Below are positions 1 to 10,037 of a DNA stretch of 64,000 nucleotides, one piece after another. Source of the DNA: Nocardiopsis suaedae (GTDB lineage: Bacteria; Actinomycetota; Actinomycetes; Streptosporangiales; Streptosporangiaceae). The DNA lies in NCBI RefSeq assembly GCF_027706745.1, contig NZ_JAQFWP010000013.1:1-64000 (forward strand). Reading direction: 5' to 3'. The first letter of the stretch is position 1, and each line of letters opens with the position of its first letter. The notes beneath the pieces were generated by a model. That model did not search any database and was not told the DNA's origin. It saw nothing but the letters and a program-made list of their open reading frames with translations. Made by a program: the position numbers and the translations under genes.

Positions 1-343
1 AGCGGGGCACCGGCCGAGCCGCCCGCCCGGACCGCGAGAAGCCCGCCGGACGGCAAGCAGGGCCGGGGAATCGGACGGCTCTTGCCGTCGCCGCCAAACA
101 CGGTGACCATCCACACACCCGGCGGCCGACAACGCACCAGGTAGGGCCGCCGACCCTCGTCGTCGCCGCCCCCCACCCCACACCCCGGCAGCCCGCCGGA
201 CGGCCAGGGCCCGGGAGCGGGGCACCTGCTGGCCCCGTCGTTGCTGCTGTTGTCCTTGCATTCCGGTGGCCTGGCCGACGGCCGGAGCCCGTCAGCGGGG
301 TACCGGCCGTGCCGCCGCCGACCACTGTTCGGCGGGGGGCGCG
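1..343. repeat. Gene-free left edge with degenerate direct repeats
   Basis: I see no gene here. A motif of about 30 bp built around ACGGCC..GCCCG..AGCGGGG(C/T)ACC occurs at 197-226 and again, with a few changes, at 276-306. Its last 13 bp also open the window at 1-13. A second 15-bp block (AGCCCGCCGGACGGC) is exact at 40-54 and 190-204, 150 bp apart. This looks like a decayed tandem repeat array that may continue to the left of the window. No function can be assigned; the TetR gene ends into it. Confidence 0.4.
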
Positions 344-1099
344 TCAGCGCCGAGCTGCCGCCGTCTCGATCGCCGCCGCAGTGCCGTCGAGGATCAGCTC
401 CAGGCCGAACGTGAAGTCGTGCTCGGCGGGGTCTTCTGCCCCCTCGGGCGGGTGCTCGAACACCTCGGACGCGAACAGCCGCGCCGCGTCGGGGAACCGG
501 TCGGGGTCGACGAACCGCGCCAGCGTCCTGCCGTAGTCGCGCTCGACGCTCGCCTGGTCCGTCGCTCCGCGCATCGCCTCGACCATCTGCCGCTCGGCCG
601 CGCTCGTCCGCTGCACGTATCCGGCGAGCACCATCTGGACGCCCACCTTGTCCCCTTCGTCGAGCCTGGTGCCGCGCAGGGCGCGCAGCCCCGCGTCCAG
701 CCAGGCGATCGCGTTCGGCCCGCTCGGCGGCCCGGTGAAGGGCACGTCGGCGAGCCAGGGGTGGCGCCGGTGCACCTCCCGCAGCGCGTGCGCCCACGCG
801 CGCAGGCCTTCGCGCCAGCCCCCTTCGGGCACGTCGAGTTCGGGCGGGGGGCCGTCGGCGGCGTCCACCATCAGGACGACCAGGTCGTCCTTGGACCCCA
901 CGTGGCGGTAGAGCGACATCGCCGTCACGCCCAGCTCCTTGGCGACCTTGGCCAGAGTGGCCCCCGCCAGCCCGTCCCGGTCGGCCAGGTCCACCGCCGT
1001 GCGCACGACGCGCTCCACGTCGAGCTCGGGCCGCCGCCCCAGCCTGCCGCCGGCCGGCAGCCTCCACAGCCGCCCCAGCAGGGCGGGCACCTCGTCCAT
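344..1099 (-). CDS. TetR/AcrR-family transcriptional regulator
   Basis: A 251-residue one-component regulator. The N-terminal helix-turn-helix lies at about residues 47-72, with the family's typical TLAKVAKELGVTAMSLYRHV pattern, followed by an all-helical ligand-binding and dimerisation half like the TetR_C group. Length is a little above the usual 190-230 because about 27 residues precede the HTH. It is divergent from the DUF418 membrane protein gene, and the 160 bp between them hold an AT-rich promoter with a small dyad. By the usual logic of divergent TetR genes it probably represses itself and that neighbour. The ligand cannot be read from the sequence. Confidence 0.85.
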   Translation of the reverse strand: MDEVPALLGRLWRLPAGGRLGRRPELDVERVVRTAVDLADRDGLAGATLAKVAKELGVTAMSLYRHVGSKDDLVVLMVDAADGPPPELDVPEGGWREGLRAWAHALREVHRRHPWLADVPFTGPPSGPNAIAWLDAGLRALRGTRLDEGDKVGVQMVLAGYVQRTSAAERQMVEAMRGATDQASVERDYGRTLARFVDPDRFPDAARLFASEVFEHPPEGAEDPAEHDFTFGLELILDGTAAAIETAAARR

Positions 1100-1195
1100 G
1101 CCTGGAACCTACCTCCCGTCTGACCGGGGCCGGGGGACGGGCGCGGTCCGACGGGAGCTCGCCCCGGCCTGGAGCTCACCCGGCCTGCCCCCCAT

Positions 1196-1230
1196 TTGTT
1201 TACTTCATATAGTTTATCTCGTATATTAAT
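1196..1230 (+). promoter_or_regulatory. Sigma70-type promoter with overlapping dyad upstream of the DUF418 gene
   Basis: In an otherwise GC-rich sequence there is an AT-rich patch with a -35 TTTACT (1199-1204), a 17-bp spacer and a -10 TATATT (1222-1227). ATATA half-sites at both ends of the spacer form a weak dyad that would suit the divergent TetR regulator. The downstream start codon is at 1262 with a GAGGAGGGG ribosome site just before it. Confidence 0.55.
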
Positions 1231-1261
1231 GACGTCCGCCGACGCCCCGAGGAGGGGACCC

Positions 1262-2494
1262 ATGACCACCGCACCCGGCACCGGTCCGACCGCCGAGGCC
1301 GCGGGCCGCCTCGGCCCCGTCCGGCGCTCCGAGCGCTCCCTCGCCCCCGACCTGGCCCGGGGCGGCATGCTGCTCGTCATCGCCCTGGCCCACACCGGGA
1401 TGGCGCTCTTCGCCACGGTGCCCGGATTCGCGCCCGACCCGATGGGCCTCGAACGCGCCTACGACGTCTTCATGTTCACCGTCGTGCACGCACGCGCCCT
1501 GCCGCTGTTCGCGATCATGTTCGGCTACGGGGTCGTGCAGCTCGCCCTCCGCCGCCAGGCCGCCGGTCCGCGTGCGGCCCGGGCCGTCCTCCTGCGCCGC
1601 AGCGCCTTCCTGTTCGCCCTCGGCCTGGCGCACGGCGTCCTGCTCTTCTCCGGCGACATCCTCGGCGCCTACGGGATCATCGGCGCCGTGCTCACTCTGG
1701 TGCTCGTCGGGCGCGGCGAGCGCGTCCACCGCGTCGGGCTCTGGTACCCGGGGGTGGCCGCCGTCTACGTCGCCGTGGCCGCCGCCATGGCCGCGTGGAG
1801 CCTCGCGAACGGCTCGGGCGAGCGTGCGGAGGTGCCCGTGGGCGCGTACTCCTCCGGCCAGGCGGCCACGTACGGCGCCGCCGTGCTGGAGCGGCTCGGC
1901 GAGTGGCCGATGACCACGCTCATGCTGTCCACCATGCTCTTGCCCGCATGGCTGGGCGCGTGGGCCGCACGGCGCCGGATCCTGGAGGAGCCCGCACGCC
2001 ACCGCCGACTGCTCACGGCGGGCGCCGCGGGCGGGCTGACCGCAGGGTTCGCCGGGGGCCTGCCCATGGGCCTGTTCAGCGCCGGGTGGCTGAACGCCGA
2101 CGCGTCCGCGGCCATGTGGCTCAAGATCCTGCACGAGTCGTCCGGCCTGTTCGCGGGCGTCGGCTTCGTCTGCCTCTTCGCCCTGGCCTGCCTCGCCTAT
2201 GAGAACCGGCGCCCGGCGGCACCCGTGCGCGCCGCCGTCGGCGCGGTCGCCGCGCTCGGGCGGCGTTCCCTGAGCGGGTACCTGGTCCAGTCGGCCGCGT
2301 GGCTGGCGCTGTTCGCCCCGTTCGCCCTCGACCTGGGCTCCGCCCCGAACCCGGCGGCCACCGCGCTCGCTTCGGCGGTCGGCGTCTGGTCGGCCACGGT
2401 CGCCGCCGCCGCGCTGATGGAGCGCCGCGGCCTGCCCGGTCCCGCCGAGCGGGCCCTCCGCCGATTCGCCTACGGGCGGTCCCGGCGGGCGTGA
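1262..2494 (+). CDS. DUF418 (YeiB-like) multi-pass membrane protein
   Basis: A 410-residue polytopic membrane protein. After a short charged N-terminus comes the sequence DLARGGMLLVIALAHTGMAL, which matches the characteristic LD-RG-A opening of DUF418 proteins; eight or more hydrophobic segments follow. I chose the ATG at 1262 because GGAGGGGA lies directly upstream; an in-frame upstream start at 1196 would lie inside the promoter. The biochemical role of DUF418 proteins is not established; several occur near stress or antibiotic-response genes. Here it is divergent from TetR and just ahead of an ABC exporter, so membrane protection or export support for the neighbouring RiPP cluster is possible but is inference. 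Confidence 0.75.
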   Translation: MTTAPGTGPTAEAAGRLGPVRRSERSLAPDLARGGMLLVIALAHTGMALFATVPGFAPDPMGLERAYDVFMFTVVHARALPLFAIMFGYGVVQLALRRQAAGPRAARAVLLRRSAFLFALGLAHGVLLFSGDILGAYGIIGAVLTLVLVGRGERVHRVGLWYPGVAAVYVAVAAAMAAWSLANGSGERAEVPVGAYSSGQAATYGAAVLERLGEWPMTTLMLSTMLLPAWLGAWAARRRILEEPARHRRLLTAGAAGGLTAGFAGGLPMGLFSAGWLNADASAAMWLKILHESSGLFAGVGFVCLFALACLAYENRRPAAPVRAAVGAVAALGRRSLSGYLVQSAAWLALFAPFALDLGSAPNPAATALASAVGVWSATVAAAALMERRGLPGPAERALRRFAYGRSRRA

Positions 2495-2509
2495 CAGGAC
2501 CGTCCGCGT

Positions 2510-2530
2510 TGTCACCCCGATTCGGTGACA
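2510..2530. promoter_or_regulatory. Dyad TGTCACC-N7-GGTGACA ahead of the ABC exporter
   Basis: Perfect 7-bp inverted repeats with a 7-bp spacer lie between the DUF418 stop and the ABC ATPase start. There is no T-run after it, so an operator for the exporter operon is more likely than an intrinsic terminator. A role in reducing read-through is also possible. Confidence 0.4.
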
Positions 2531-2575
2531 GCTTGTTACTTACGTCCGTGAGAGCGGCGTCGCCACAGTGGGGTC

Positions 2576-3696
<1,121 letters not shown>

Positions 3697-3700
<4 letters not shown>

Positions 3701-4518
3701 CGGCCACCGCACGACAGGCCACGGTGGCGGCCGGGACCGCCGCCGGCCGGGACCGCGGCCCCGGCCGCGTGACGCTGATGCTCGCCCTCACCCGGGCGGA
3801 GCTGAGACTGCTGATGCGCCGCAAGGGCGTGCTGGCCGTCGCCCTGTTCCTGCCCATGATGCTGGTGGGCATCTCCTACCTGGGCGCCCGCCCGGAGGGC
3901 CCCGCCCAATGGGGGGCGACCCTCGGGGTGTACTTCATGTACGCGCTGATGATGACGCCGTACATGAGCACGACCACCCAGCTCTCGGCCCGCCGCGACA
4001 CCCTGGTCTACAAGCGGCTGCGCACCACCGAGCTCGACGGCGCCGAGCTGATCGCGGGGAGCATGCTGGCGATCGCGCTGCTCAGCGCGGTGCAGATGGC
4101 GCTGATGCTCGGTGTGTTCACCGCGACCGGCGCGCCGCTGCCGCAGCACCCGCTGCTGGTGGTGGTGGGGGCGGTGCTCGGGCTGGTCCTCGCGCTGGTG
4201 CTGGCCGCGTTCATCGTCGCGGTGACCGGCAGCCACGAGCGCGTCATGTTCACCATGATGCCGCTGCTCATCCTGGCCGTGATCGGCGCCCAGCTCATCG
4301 ACTACCCGGTGCAGGCGGTCGCCTGGGGGGCGATGCTCGTCCCGATGGTCCCGGCGGCCGACCTGATCGCCAAGGGGTTCGGCGGCACCGGGGTCGGGGC
4401 GGCGGACCTGCCGGTGCCGGTGGACCCGGTGGTCGCCGACCTTCTCCTCCTCGTGGCCTGGACCGCGGTGGCCCTGCTGGTCACGCGGCGGACCTGGCGC
4501 TGGGAGCCGCGCTCCTGA
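3697..4518 (+). CDS. ABC-2 type transporter permease
   Basis: A 273-residue integral membrane protein with about six hydrophobic helices in the arrangement of ABC-2/DrrB-type exporters. The first helix follows the charged RRKG stretch at about residue 45. Its start overlaps the ATPase stop (ATGA), so the two are translationally coupled and must form one exporter. The substrate is not visible in the sequence. Its closeness to the LanKXY genes, with no other exporter in that cluster, makes it the best candidate for peptide export or self-protection. Confidence 0.85.
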
Positions 4519-4606
4519 CCCCCGCGCGGCGCCCGGCGCCCGCCCCGCCCCGCCCGCAGACCGTGGGCCGGACACGCGTCCGGCCCGGACCGAAAGGTGA
4601 TTGCGC

Positions 4607-4837
4607 ATGGACTTCTTCTACGCCCTCTCCGGCGTCAAGCTCGGTTCCACCCTCGGCCAGGAGCTCCTCGTCCAGGTCATCACGATCGCCGTCATCGGCG
4701 GCGTCGTGTTCGTGCTGGCCTCGGACCGCCCCGTGGTGCAGATCGCGATCTACGCGGCCCTGGCGCTCTATGCGGTCGGGCGGCTGGCCGCGGTCGCGTA
4801 CGTCCAGCGCGGCCGACGCCAGACCACCGGCTCCTGA
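4607..4837 (+). CDS. Small two-helix membrane protein, unknown function
   Basis: A 76-residue protein with two hydrophobic segments (about residues 18-38 and 43-65) and a basic C-terminus (RGRRQTTGS). The start is the ATG at 4607, supported by an AAAGGTGA ribosome site 7-8 bases upstream. It lies 88 bp after the ABC permease on the same strand and could be an accessory or immunity protein of that exporter. I do not recognise a family. Confidence 0.6.
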   Translation: MDFFYALSGVKLGSTLGQELLVQVITIAVIGGVVFVLASDRPVVQIAIYAALALYAVGRLAAVAYVQRGRRQTTGS

Positions 4838-5044
4838 CCGTCTCCGCCGGGCGCGCTCCCGTCCTGCGCGCACGGCGGGGCTTCCTCGGGGCCCCTGACC
4901 CGGTCCCGTCCGGAGCCCGCCCCCGCCCCGTCCTCGGGCGGTTCCGGACGGCGGCCCGTGGCGCTCCCTCCCCGCGCCCGGGCCGCCCTCGCACCGGACG
5001 CGCGGCCTCCGGGGAGGAACGCGGCCCGCCGCAGCGATGAACAC

Positions 5045-5072
5045 GGCCCCTGCCGGATGTCCGGCGGGGGCC
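5045..5072. terminator. Hairpin, candidate terminator
   Basis: A 12-bp stem GGCCCCTGCCGG / CCGGCGGGGGCC with one mismatch and an ATGT loop lies 208 bp after the small membrane protein gene. No clear T-tract follows, as is common in high-GC actinomycetes. Confidence 0.45.
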
Positions 5073-5456
5073 GCCGTCGTGGCGCGGGCGGGTCCGGTCC
5101 CGCACGCCTCCGCGATTCCGGCCGTGGAGGCGGGGCGGTCCGCAGCGCGCGGACGGCGGGGCGCCTCCGCCGCCGGAAGCGGCCGGATTCCGCCGACCAC
5201 CGCCGCTTTCCGCCCCCTTCGGCGCTCCCGTAATGGCGCGCACCGGAATGACGGCCCCCGGAATGCTCCGCCATCCGCCCGGATGGGGGCTGGGCCGACG
5301 GCGCCTGCCCGGGTACTTTCGTATTGGACGACCGGGGAACGCGAGTGTATATGATTGACTCCTCGCATCGGTCCGCACCGTCCCGCCGCCCATCAGCGGC
5401 CGACGCTCGGAGCCCTGTTGTAGCACAGGCGATCATCGGAGAAACAGGGACCCCGT

Positions 5457-5520
5457 GTCACGGAAACAAATTACCGTGTAACACGCCACTTACGGTAATC
5501 AGTCGCCTTTATTCCGTGAC
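5457..5520. promoter_or_regulatory. Nested inverted repeats in a low-GC gene-free region
   Basis: The 4838-6249 interval holds no gene I can support. Within it, about 5320-5560 drops sharply in GC. There an outer pair GTCACGGAA (5457-5465) / TTCCGTGAC (5512-5520) encloses an inner pair ATTACCGT (5470-5477) / ACGGTAAT (5492-5499). The half-sites share a (A)CGG core. This could be a multi-site operator upstream of the RiPP operon or a structured transcript. A TTGAGC-17-TAGCTT promoter-like pair follows near 6065-6093. Confidence 0.45.
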
Positions 5521-6249
5521 GCCCCTTATTACAGTCATCGGGAAACCGGATCCCGACGCACCGCGGCGCCCGCTCCGAGGCGGACACAGAACGCGCACCA
5601 GAAGCGGCCCGCAGAATTCAGCGCCCACCCCAGAAGAGTGGCGAACACCCCACTGACCTGCCATGACACTACTCGGTCACCCCGAGTTCCGGGGCGCCGC
5701 CCCCGCCCCACCGCGCACCCGTCGACCGGGGGGAACGCTTTACCGGCCGCGAATCCTCACCCTTCTCCCCGCCCCCTGGCCCCGTCTCTCCATTTCTTTT
5801 CCCCGCCCCCGGCCACGGGTCCCGAACCGGTCACACGGACACGCCTCCGCGGGCACACGCCCCCCAGGAAGTCCCCTGCAATGCCCTGTTCACCTGGAGT
5901 GATGCCGCCAGGTCGCCACCGCCGCCCGCACCGTCGGCCCCCTCCGCAGCCCCCGCGCCCGGGCGCACACGCCCGGGACGCGGCACCCCCCGCCCGCAAT
6001 TCCTGACAGGGTAATCGGGCCGCACGGCCGCGGAAGAACAATTCCTCCGGACCCGAAAACCCCACTTGAGCACCGCCGTCAGGTGGGTTAGCTTGGGCGC
6101 CGCCGGAGTCGCCGCCACGTCGAATCGAGCCGCTGTTTTCCCCCTTCCCCACACCAGGCGTCGGCGCCGACGCGGCCGGAATCTCCCTTCACACCGTGAA
6201 CGACTTGGTATCGGTTGGTGACGATAGTGCTCTGCCGTCGGGGGTATCG

Positions 6250-6933
6250 ATGACTTCTCAAGGGATATCGATTGACCGACCGCCTGAACAGCTGCAGGCC
6301 CCCGCTCTGCACATCCGAATGGACGTGCTGCTCGACTCGCTGCGGAAGAACCGCCCCCGCGAGATCCGCATCTTCCACCCCGCCTCGGCCGGGGCGGCCA
6401 CCCTGCTCTCCGCGGTGACCCGGCGGGCGCTGTCCTCCGGCGCGCAGGTCCGCACGGTGGTCGAGCGCCGCGCCGGCGCCGAGCCGGGGCTGCCCCCGGC
6501 GTTCCGGACACAGCACCGCGCAGGTGCCCGGATCCGCACGGCGGATTCGGTGCCGCACTGCCTCGTCCTGCTCGACCGGACCATGGCGGTGCTCGCCTCG
6601 CAGGGCTCCGGCGAGCCGCAGTGGGCCACCCTCGTCCGGGAGCGGACCATGCTCAGCGGACTGTCCACCCTGTTCGACCTCGTCTGGGCGTCGGCCGCGC
6701 CGGTGGACGAGGCCCCCTGCGCCCCCGGGCCCGAACCGGAGGCGCTCTCCAACGCGATGACCCGCCAGCTCATCCTGCTCCTGAGCGAAGGCCTCAACGA
6801 CGAGGCGGCCGCCAAGGAGCTGGGGACCTCGCTGAGGACCGTGCGCAGGCACGTCGCGGAGATCAAGGAGATGGTGAACGCGAAGAACCGGTTCCAGACC
6901 GCGGTGCGCCTCACCAAGAGAGGACTGCTGTGA
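6250..6933 (+). CDS. LuxR-type HTH regulator heading the RiPP operon
   Basis: A 227-residue protein. The N-terminal half (residues 20-150) resembles the ligand-domain fold of TrmB/LuxR-like actinobacterial regulators and has no receiver domain. The last 50 residues are a LuxR-type HTH (LNDEAAAKELGTSLRTVRRH). I took the ATG at 6250, which has GGGGG seven bases upstream; an upstream in-frame GTG at 6196 lacks a ribosome site. Its stop overlaps the GTG of the kinase gene, so it is co-translated with the biosynthetic genes and is probably the pathway-specific activator. The signal it senses is unknown. Confidence 0.75.
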   Translation: MTSQGISIDRPPEQLQAPALHIRMDVLLDSLRKNRPREIRIFHPASAGAATLLSAVTRRALSSGAQVRTVVERRAGAEPGLPPAFRTQHRAGARIRTADSVPHCLVLLDRTMAVLASQGSGEPQWATLVRERTMLSGLSTLFDLVWASAAPVDEAPCAPGPEPEALSNAMTRQLILLLSEGLNDEAAAKELGTSLRTVRRHVAEIKEMVNAKNRFQTAVRLTKRGLL

Positions 6934-7991
6934 CGACCACCCTCGCGTCGCCCGGCCCCGGGCCGCTGTCCGACGCCGATGTACGGGCCGTGCTCGACCG
7001 CGCCGAACCCGTCCCCCTGCACCCGCGGGTCACCCGGGCCGACCACCGGGGCCGGACGTTCATCGTGAAACATGCGCGCCGCGCGGGCGGCGGGCAGGAC
7101 GCCCTGCGGCACGAGCGCGAGGCCGGGGAGCGGGCGGCGGCGCTGCGCCTGCCCGACGGCGCCGCCCTGTGCACGCCGCCCGTCTGGCACGACCCGGAGC
7201 GGCTGGTCTTCGCGGCCCCCGAGGGGCGGGGCACGCTGCAGGACCTGGTCGCCGAGGGGCGCGGGGCCGGGGAGGCGCGCCGGTGCGGTGCCGCCGCGGC
7301 CGCGCTGCACGGCGACGACGGGCGCGGCCTGCCTCCGGCCGTGCCGGAGCGGCCGCGGCTGTTCCCGCTGCGGACGGCCGAGTACGCGACCACGTCGGAC
7401 CAGGTCATCGCCCTGCTCAAGCAGCTCGACCGGCACCCGTCGGCGCGGGACGCGCTGGCGTCGGTCCAGGAGCGCGGCGCCGCGGACGCGGACCCGGTGT
7501 TCGTCCATGGCGACTTCAAGCCGGACAACATCCTGGTCCCCTCCGGGCAGGACCGGGAGACCACCGGCACCGGCGCGATCACGGTCATCGACTGGGAGCT
7601 GGCCGGCCGCGGCGACCCGCACGAGGACCTGGCGGCCTTCCTGGCCGGGGCGCTGTCGGCGTCGCTCCAGGCCCGCGTGCACCGCATCCACCAGGACCGG
7701 GCGGCCGACGTCCGCGCGGCCGTCGAGGGGGCGGCGGGCCAGTCCTTCGCCCTTCTCGCGGCGATGCTGGACGGCTACCGCGCGGTCCGGCCCTGGTCGC
7801 CGGACCTGGAGCGGCTGCTCCTGCTGACGGGCGGGCGGCTGCTGTGCCGGGCCCAGGCCCTGGCGACCGTCGGCAGCCAGGTGGGCACCGTCCCCACGGT
7901 GCTGCTCCGCGCGCTCGCCGCGATGCTCGGCGACCTGCCCCGCGCGGTCGCCGGGCTCCGGACGGCCCTGGACGAGGGGGGTGCGCGATGA
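6930..7991 (+). CDS. lanK: Class V lanthipeptide kinase LanK (APH-like phosphotransferase)
   Basis: A 353-residue protein with an aminoglycoside-phosphotransferase fold. The ATP-site lysine is in FIVKHAR (K47). The catalytic loop HGDFKPDN places D195 and N200, and the metal site IDWE places D221. All are intact, so an active kinase is expected. In class V lanthipeptides (lexapeptide, cacaoidin) and in thioamitides an APH-like kinase phosphorylates precursor Ser/Thr before elimination. Here it starts inside the regulator stop and overlaps the next gene, a HopA1-family lyase, as in those clusters. A small-molecule resistance kinase is the alternative, but the partner genes argue against it. Confidence 0.78.
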   Translation: MTTTLASPGPGPLSDADVRAVLDRAEPVPLHPRVTRADHRGRTFIVKHARRAGGGQDALRHEREAGERAAALRLPDGAALCTPPVWHDPERLVFAAPEGRGTLQDLVAEGRGAGEARRCGAAAAALHGDDGRGLPPAVPERPRLFPLRTAEYATTSDQVIALLKQLDRHPSARDALASVQERGAADADPVFVHGDFKPDNILVPSGQDRETTGTGAITVIDWELAGRGDPHEDLAAFLAGALSASLQARVHRIHQDRAADVRAAVEGAAGQSFALLAAMLDGYRAVRPWSPDLERLLLLTGGRLLCRAQALATVGSQVGTVPTVLLRALAAMLGDLPRAVAGLRTALDEGGAR

Positions 7992-9022
7992 CCCGCACCG
8001 GCGCCGCCTTCCCCGAGCCCGCCTTTCCCGGCCCCGCCACGCTGCGCACCTGGTGCGACCGGGTGCGGGCCGCGGTCGCGCCCGAGTCCGCGGCCGACCC
8101 GGCGGGCCGGTGGATCCGCGCCGCGACCGGCGAACGGAGCGAACCGGCCGCCCACCCGCGCGGGGTGCCCGCCCTGCGCAGCTGGCTGTACCGCGACGTC
8201 CACCTGGCGGGGCCGCACTCCGAGGCCGCCACGCCCGGCGCCGACGCGGCCGCCACGGCCCTGTTCGCCGAACTCGCCACGGGCACCTGGTGCGACCCCG
8301 GCTGGACCGTCGAGGGCGAGGCGCCCGCGGAGGACGGCGACGGCGACGGTCCCGAAGGGCCGGATGCGGTGGTGTCCAAGAACGGGGTGCGCCTGCGCGC
8401 CGCTCCCGGAGAGCTGCGGACAGGGGTCGACGGCGGAACCGCCGAGGTGCTGCTGCCCCGCGCCCGGCCGGGGGCGCTGTTCGGCTGGTTCGGCTACACC
8501 GGCCCGAACGGCCCGCCCGTGCGCCCCCGGGCCCGCCTGTACCTGCACCCGCCGTCGCTGGCCGACCGGGGCGTCGTCGGGCCGCTGCTGGAGGCGCTGG
8601 AGCGGTTGGAGGCGCCCTGGCAGGCCAAGGCGGCGACGCGCGGCACCGGAGCGCCCCGCCCCGACTCCTTCGTGGTCTACCTCGCCGCCGCCGACGCCGA
8701 CGGCGTGGCGGCGGAGCTGGCCGCTTCGGGCCTGCCCGAGGTGCTTGCCGACCCCGTTCCGGGCTTCGCCCTCCGGGTCGCGCAGGGGGTGGGCCTGGCC
8801 GTGCACCCGCCGGGCCTTCCCGGAGGCAGCTTCGGCGTCCGGCTGGCCGACCTGTTCGCCCGGACGCTGGTCGAGAGCGGCGCCGACGGCCTCGAAGAGC
8901 GGATCGGCGCGGCGCTCCACCCCGCCGTACCGGAGGCCGCGGCCGCCGGGGCGGAGCACCCTGAGGCCCTGCGTCCGGAGCCGGAGCGCCCCGAAGAGAG
9001 GAGCGAGGTCCATGTCCCCTGA
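7988..9022 (+). CDS. lanY: HopA1-family protein, class V lanthipeptide lyase LanY
   Basis: A 344-residue protein that I recognise as the HopA1 (type III effector-like) family found in class V lanthipeptide and thioamitide clusters. There it is proposed to eliminate phosphate from phospho-Ser/Thr to give Dha/Dhb. Features that fit are the central FGWFGYTGPNGPPVRPRARL block, the YLHPPSLADRG stretch and the FVVYLAAADAD strand. Start and stop overlap both neighbours (ATGA with LanK, 11 bp with LanX), so the three proteins are made together. The call rests on fold memory and synteny; no strict catalytic motif can be pointed to. Confidence 0.65.
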   Translation: MTRTGAAFPEPAFPGPATLRTWCDRVRAAVAPESAADPAGRWIRAATGERSEPAAHPRGVPALRSWLYRDVHLAGPHSEAATPGADAAATALFAELATGTWCDPGWTVEGEAPAEDGDGDGPEGPDAVVSKNGVRLRAAPGELRTGVDGGTAEVLLPRARPGALFGWFGYTGPNGPPVRPRARLYLHPPSLADRGVVGPLLEALERLEAPWQAKAATRGTGAPRPDSFVVYLAAADADGVAAELAASGLPEVLADPVPGFALRVAQGVGLAVHPPGLPGGSFGVRLADLFARTLVESGADGLEERIGAALHPAVPEAAAAGAEHPEALRPEPERPEERSEVHVP

Positions 9023-9971
9023 CGCCCAGGGCGTCGCCCGCCCGCCGGTCCGCACGGTCGAGCCGTCGGAGCGCGGCTGGACGTGGCGGATCCCCGCGCC
9101 GCCGCCTCCCGGCCGGTCGGCCTCCCCGTTCCCGCCGCCCGCCCCGGCCCCGGCGGGCGAGGGGGGCGAGGTCCCGGTGCGCTTCCTCTCCCCGTCGTGC
9201 GAGCGGCCCACCGAGGGCGGACCGGTGTCCGACTCCGTCTCCTCCTCCGGGGGCACCGAGGTCTTCACCGGCGTGCGCGGGCACGCCTCGGTCGCCGACG
9301 CGATCCGCGTGCCCGGCCCGCTCCCTCCCGAGGCCCTGTCCGGCCTTCCCGGTGCCGTGCTCCAGGGCATCATGGAACGGCCGCGCCGCCCCGCGCCCCC
9401 TTCCGGGGGCGACCCCGGGAATGCCCCCACCCTGTGGACGGCGGTCCGGGAGTTCCTGGACGAGTGCGAGGAGGCGGGCGTCCGGCAGTCGGCCTCGGTC
9501 CGCGCCCACCTCGGCGACGCGCCCCCTGACCCGGTGTTCTCGGCCCACGGGGTCCACCGGACGCTGGGGCTGGGGCGGCTCGCCGTCGCCGAGCGGGACG
9601 GGCGGCCCCGGTACGGCCGCGTCGACGTGCTGCTGCCCTCGGCCCCCGCCCCGCTCCTCCTCGACACCTGCAGGGTGCTCGGCGAGCTCGCCCTCACCAC
9701 GCAGCTGTTCACCGCCGCGGGCAAGGCGAGCGCCCCCTCCCTGGCCCGCCTGCTCCGCGCGTTCGAGGCGCTCGCCTCCGAGGAGGCCCCGTTCCCGGCC
9801 GAACTCCTGCGGCGGGGGACGGCCGTCCTGATGGTGGACCACGCGCGCAGGCTCGCCGCCCAGGCGGGGCTGGACGCGCGGACGGCGGCGCTGGAGATGG
9901 CGGTGGTCGTCGCCCTGCTGACGGCGCCCGCCCCGGCCCCCTCGGCGGCGTCCCCGGCCGCACCCGCCTGA
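9012..9971 (+). CDS. lanX: LanX-like protein of the class V lanthipeptide cluster
   Basis: A 319-residue protein with no domain I can name. The first 110 residues are Pro/Gly/Ser-rich and look disordered. From about residue 120 it becomes regular and helical, ending in an Ala/Pro-rich tail. It sits exactly where the third essential class V protein (LxmX-like, proposed to assist cyclisation) sits in known LanK-LanY-LanX operons, and it is translationally coupled to LanY. The assignment therefore rests mainly on position and size. It could also be a second HopA1-derived scaffold protein. Confidence 0.5.
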   Translation: MSPDAQGVARPPVRTVEPSERGWTWRIPAPPPPGRSASPFPPPAPAPAGEGGEVPVRFLSPSCERPTEGGPVSDSVSSSGGTEVFTGVRGHASVADAIRVPGPLPPEALSGLPGAVLQGIMERPRRPAPPSGGDPGNAPTLWTAVREFLDECEEAGVRQSASVRAHLGDAPPDPVFSAHGVHRTLGLGRLAVAERDGRPRYGRVDVLLPSAPAPLLLDTCRVLGELALTTQLFTAAGKASAPSLARLLRAFEALASEEAPFPAELLRRGTAVLMVDHARRLAAQAGLDARTAALEMAVVVALLTAPAPAPSAASPAAPA

Positions 9972-10037
9972 GCCCGCGCCCCCGGCGGCGGACGCGGCGC
10001 CCCCGATGACGAGGACGATGAGAAGGAAGCCCTGCGC

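Noticed and set aside
5324-5656. A 110-codon open frame in the low-GC island as a second precursor peptide
   Set aside because: No leader/core layout, no ribosome site and the frame runs through the inverted repeats; better read as noncoding.
6930-7991. Aminoglycoside resistance kinase
   Set aside because: The fold is right, but its tight coupling to HopA1, LanX and LanD genes points to precursor phosphorylation.
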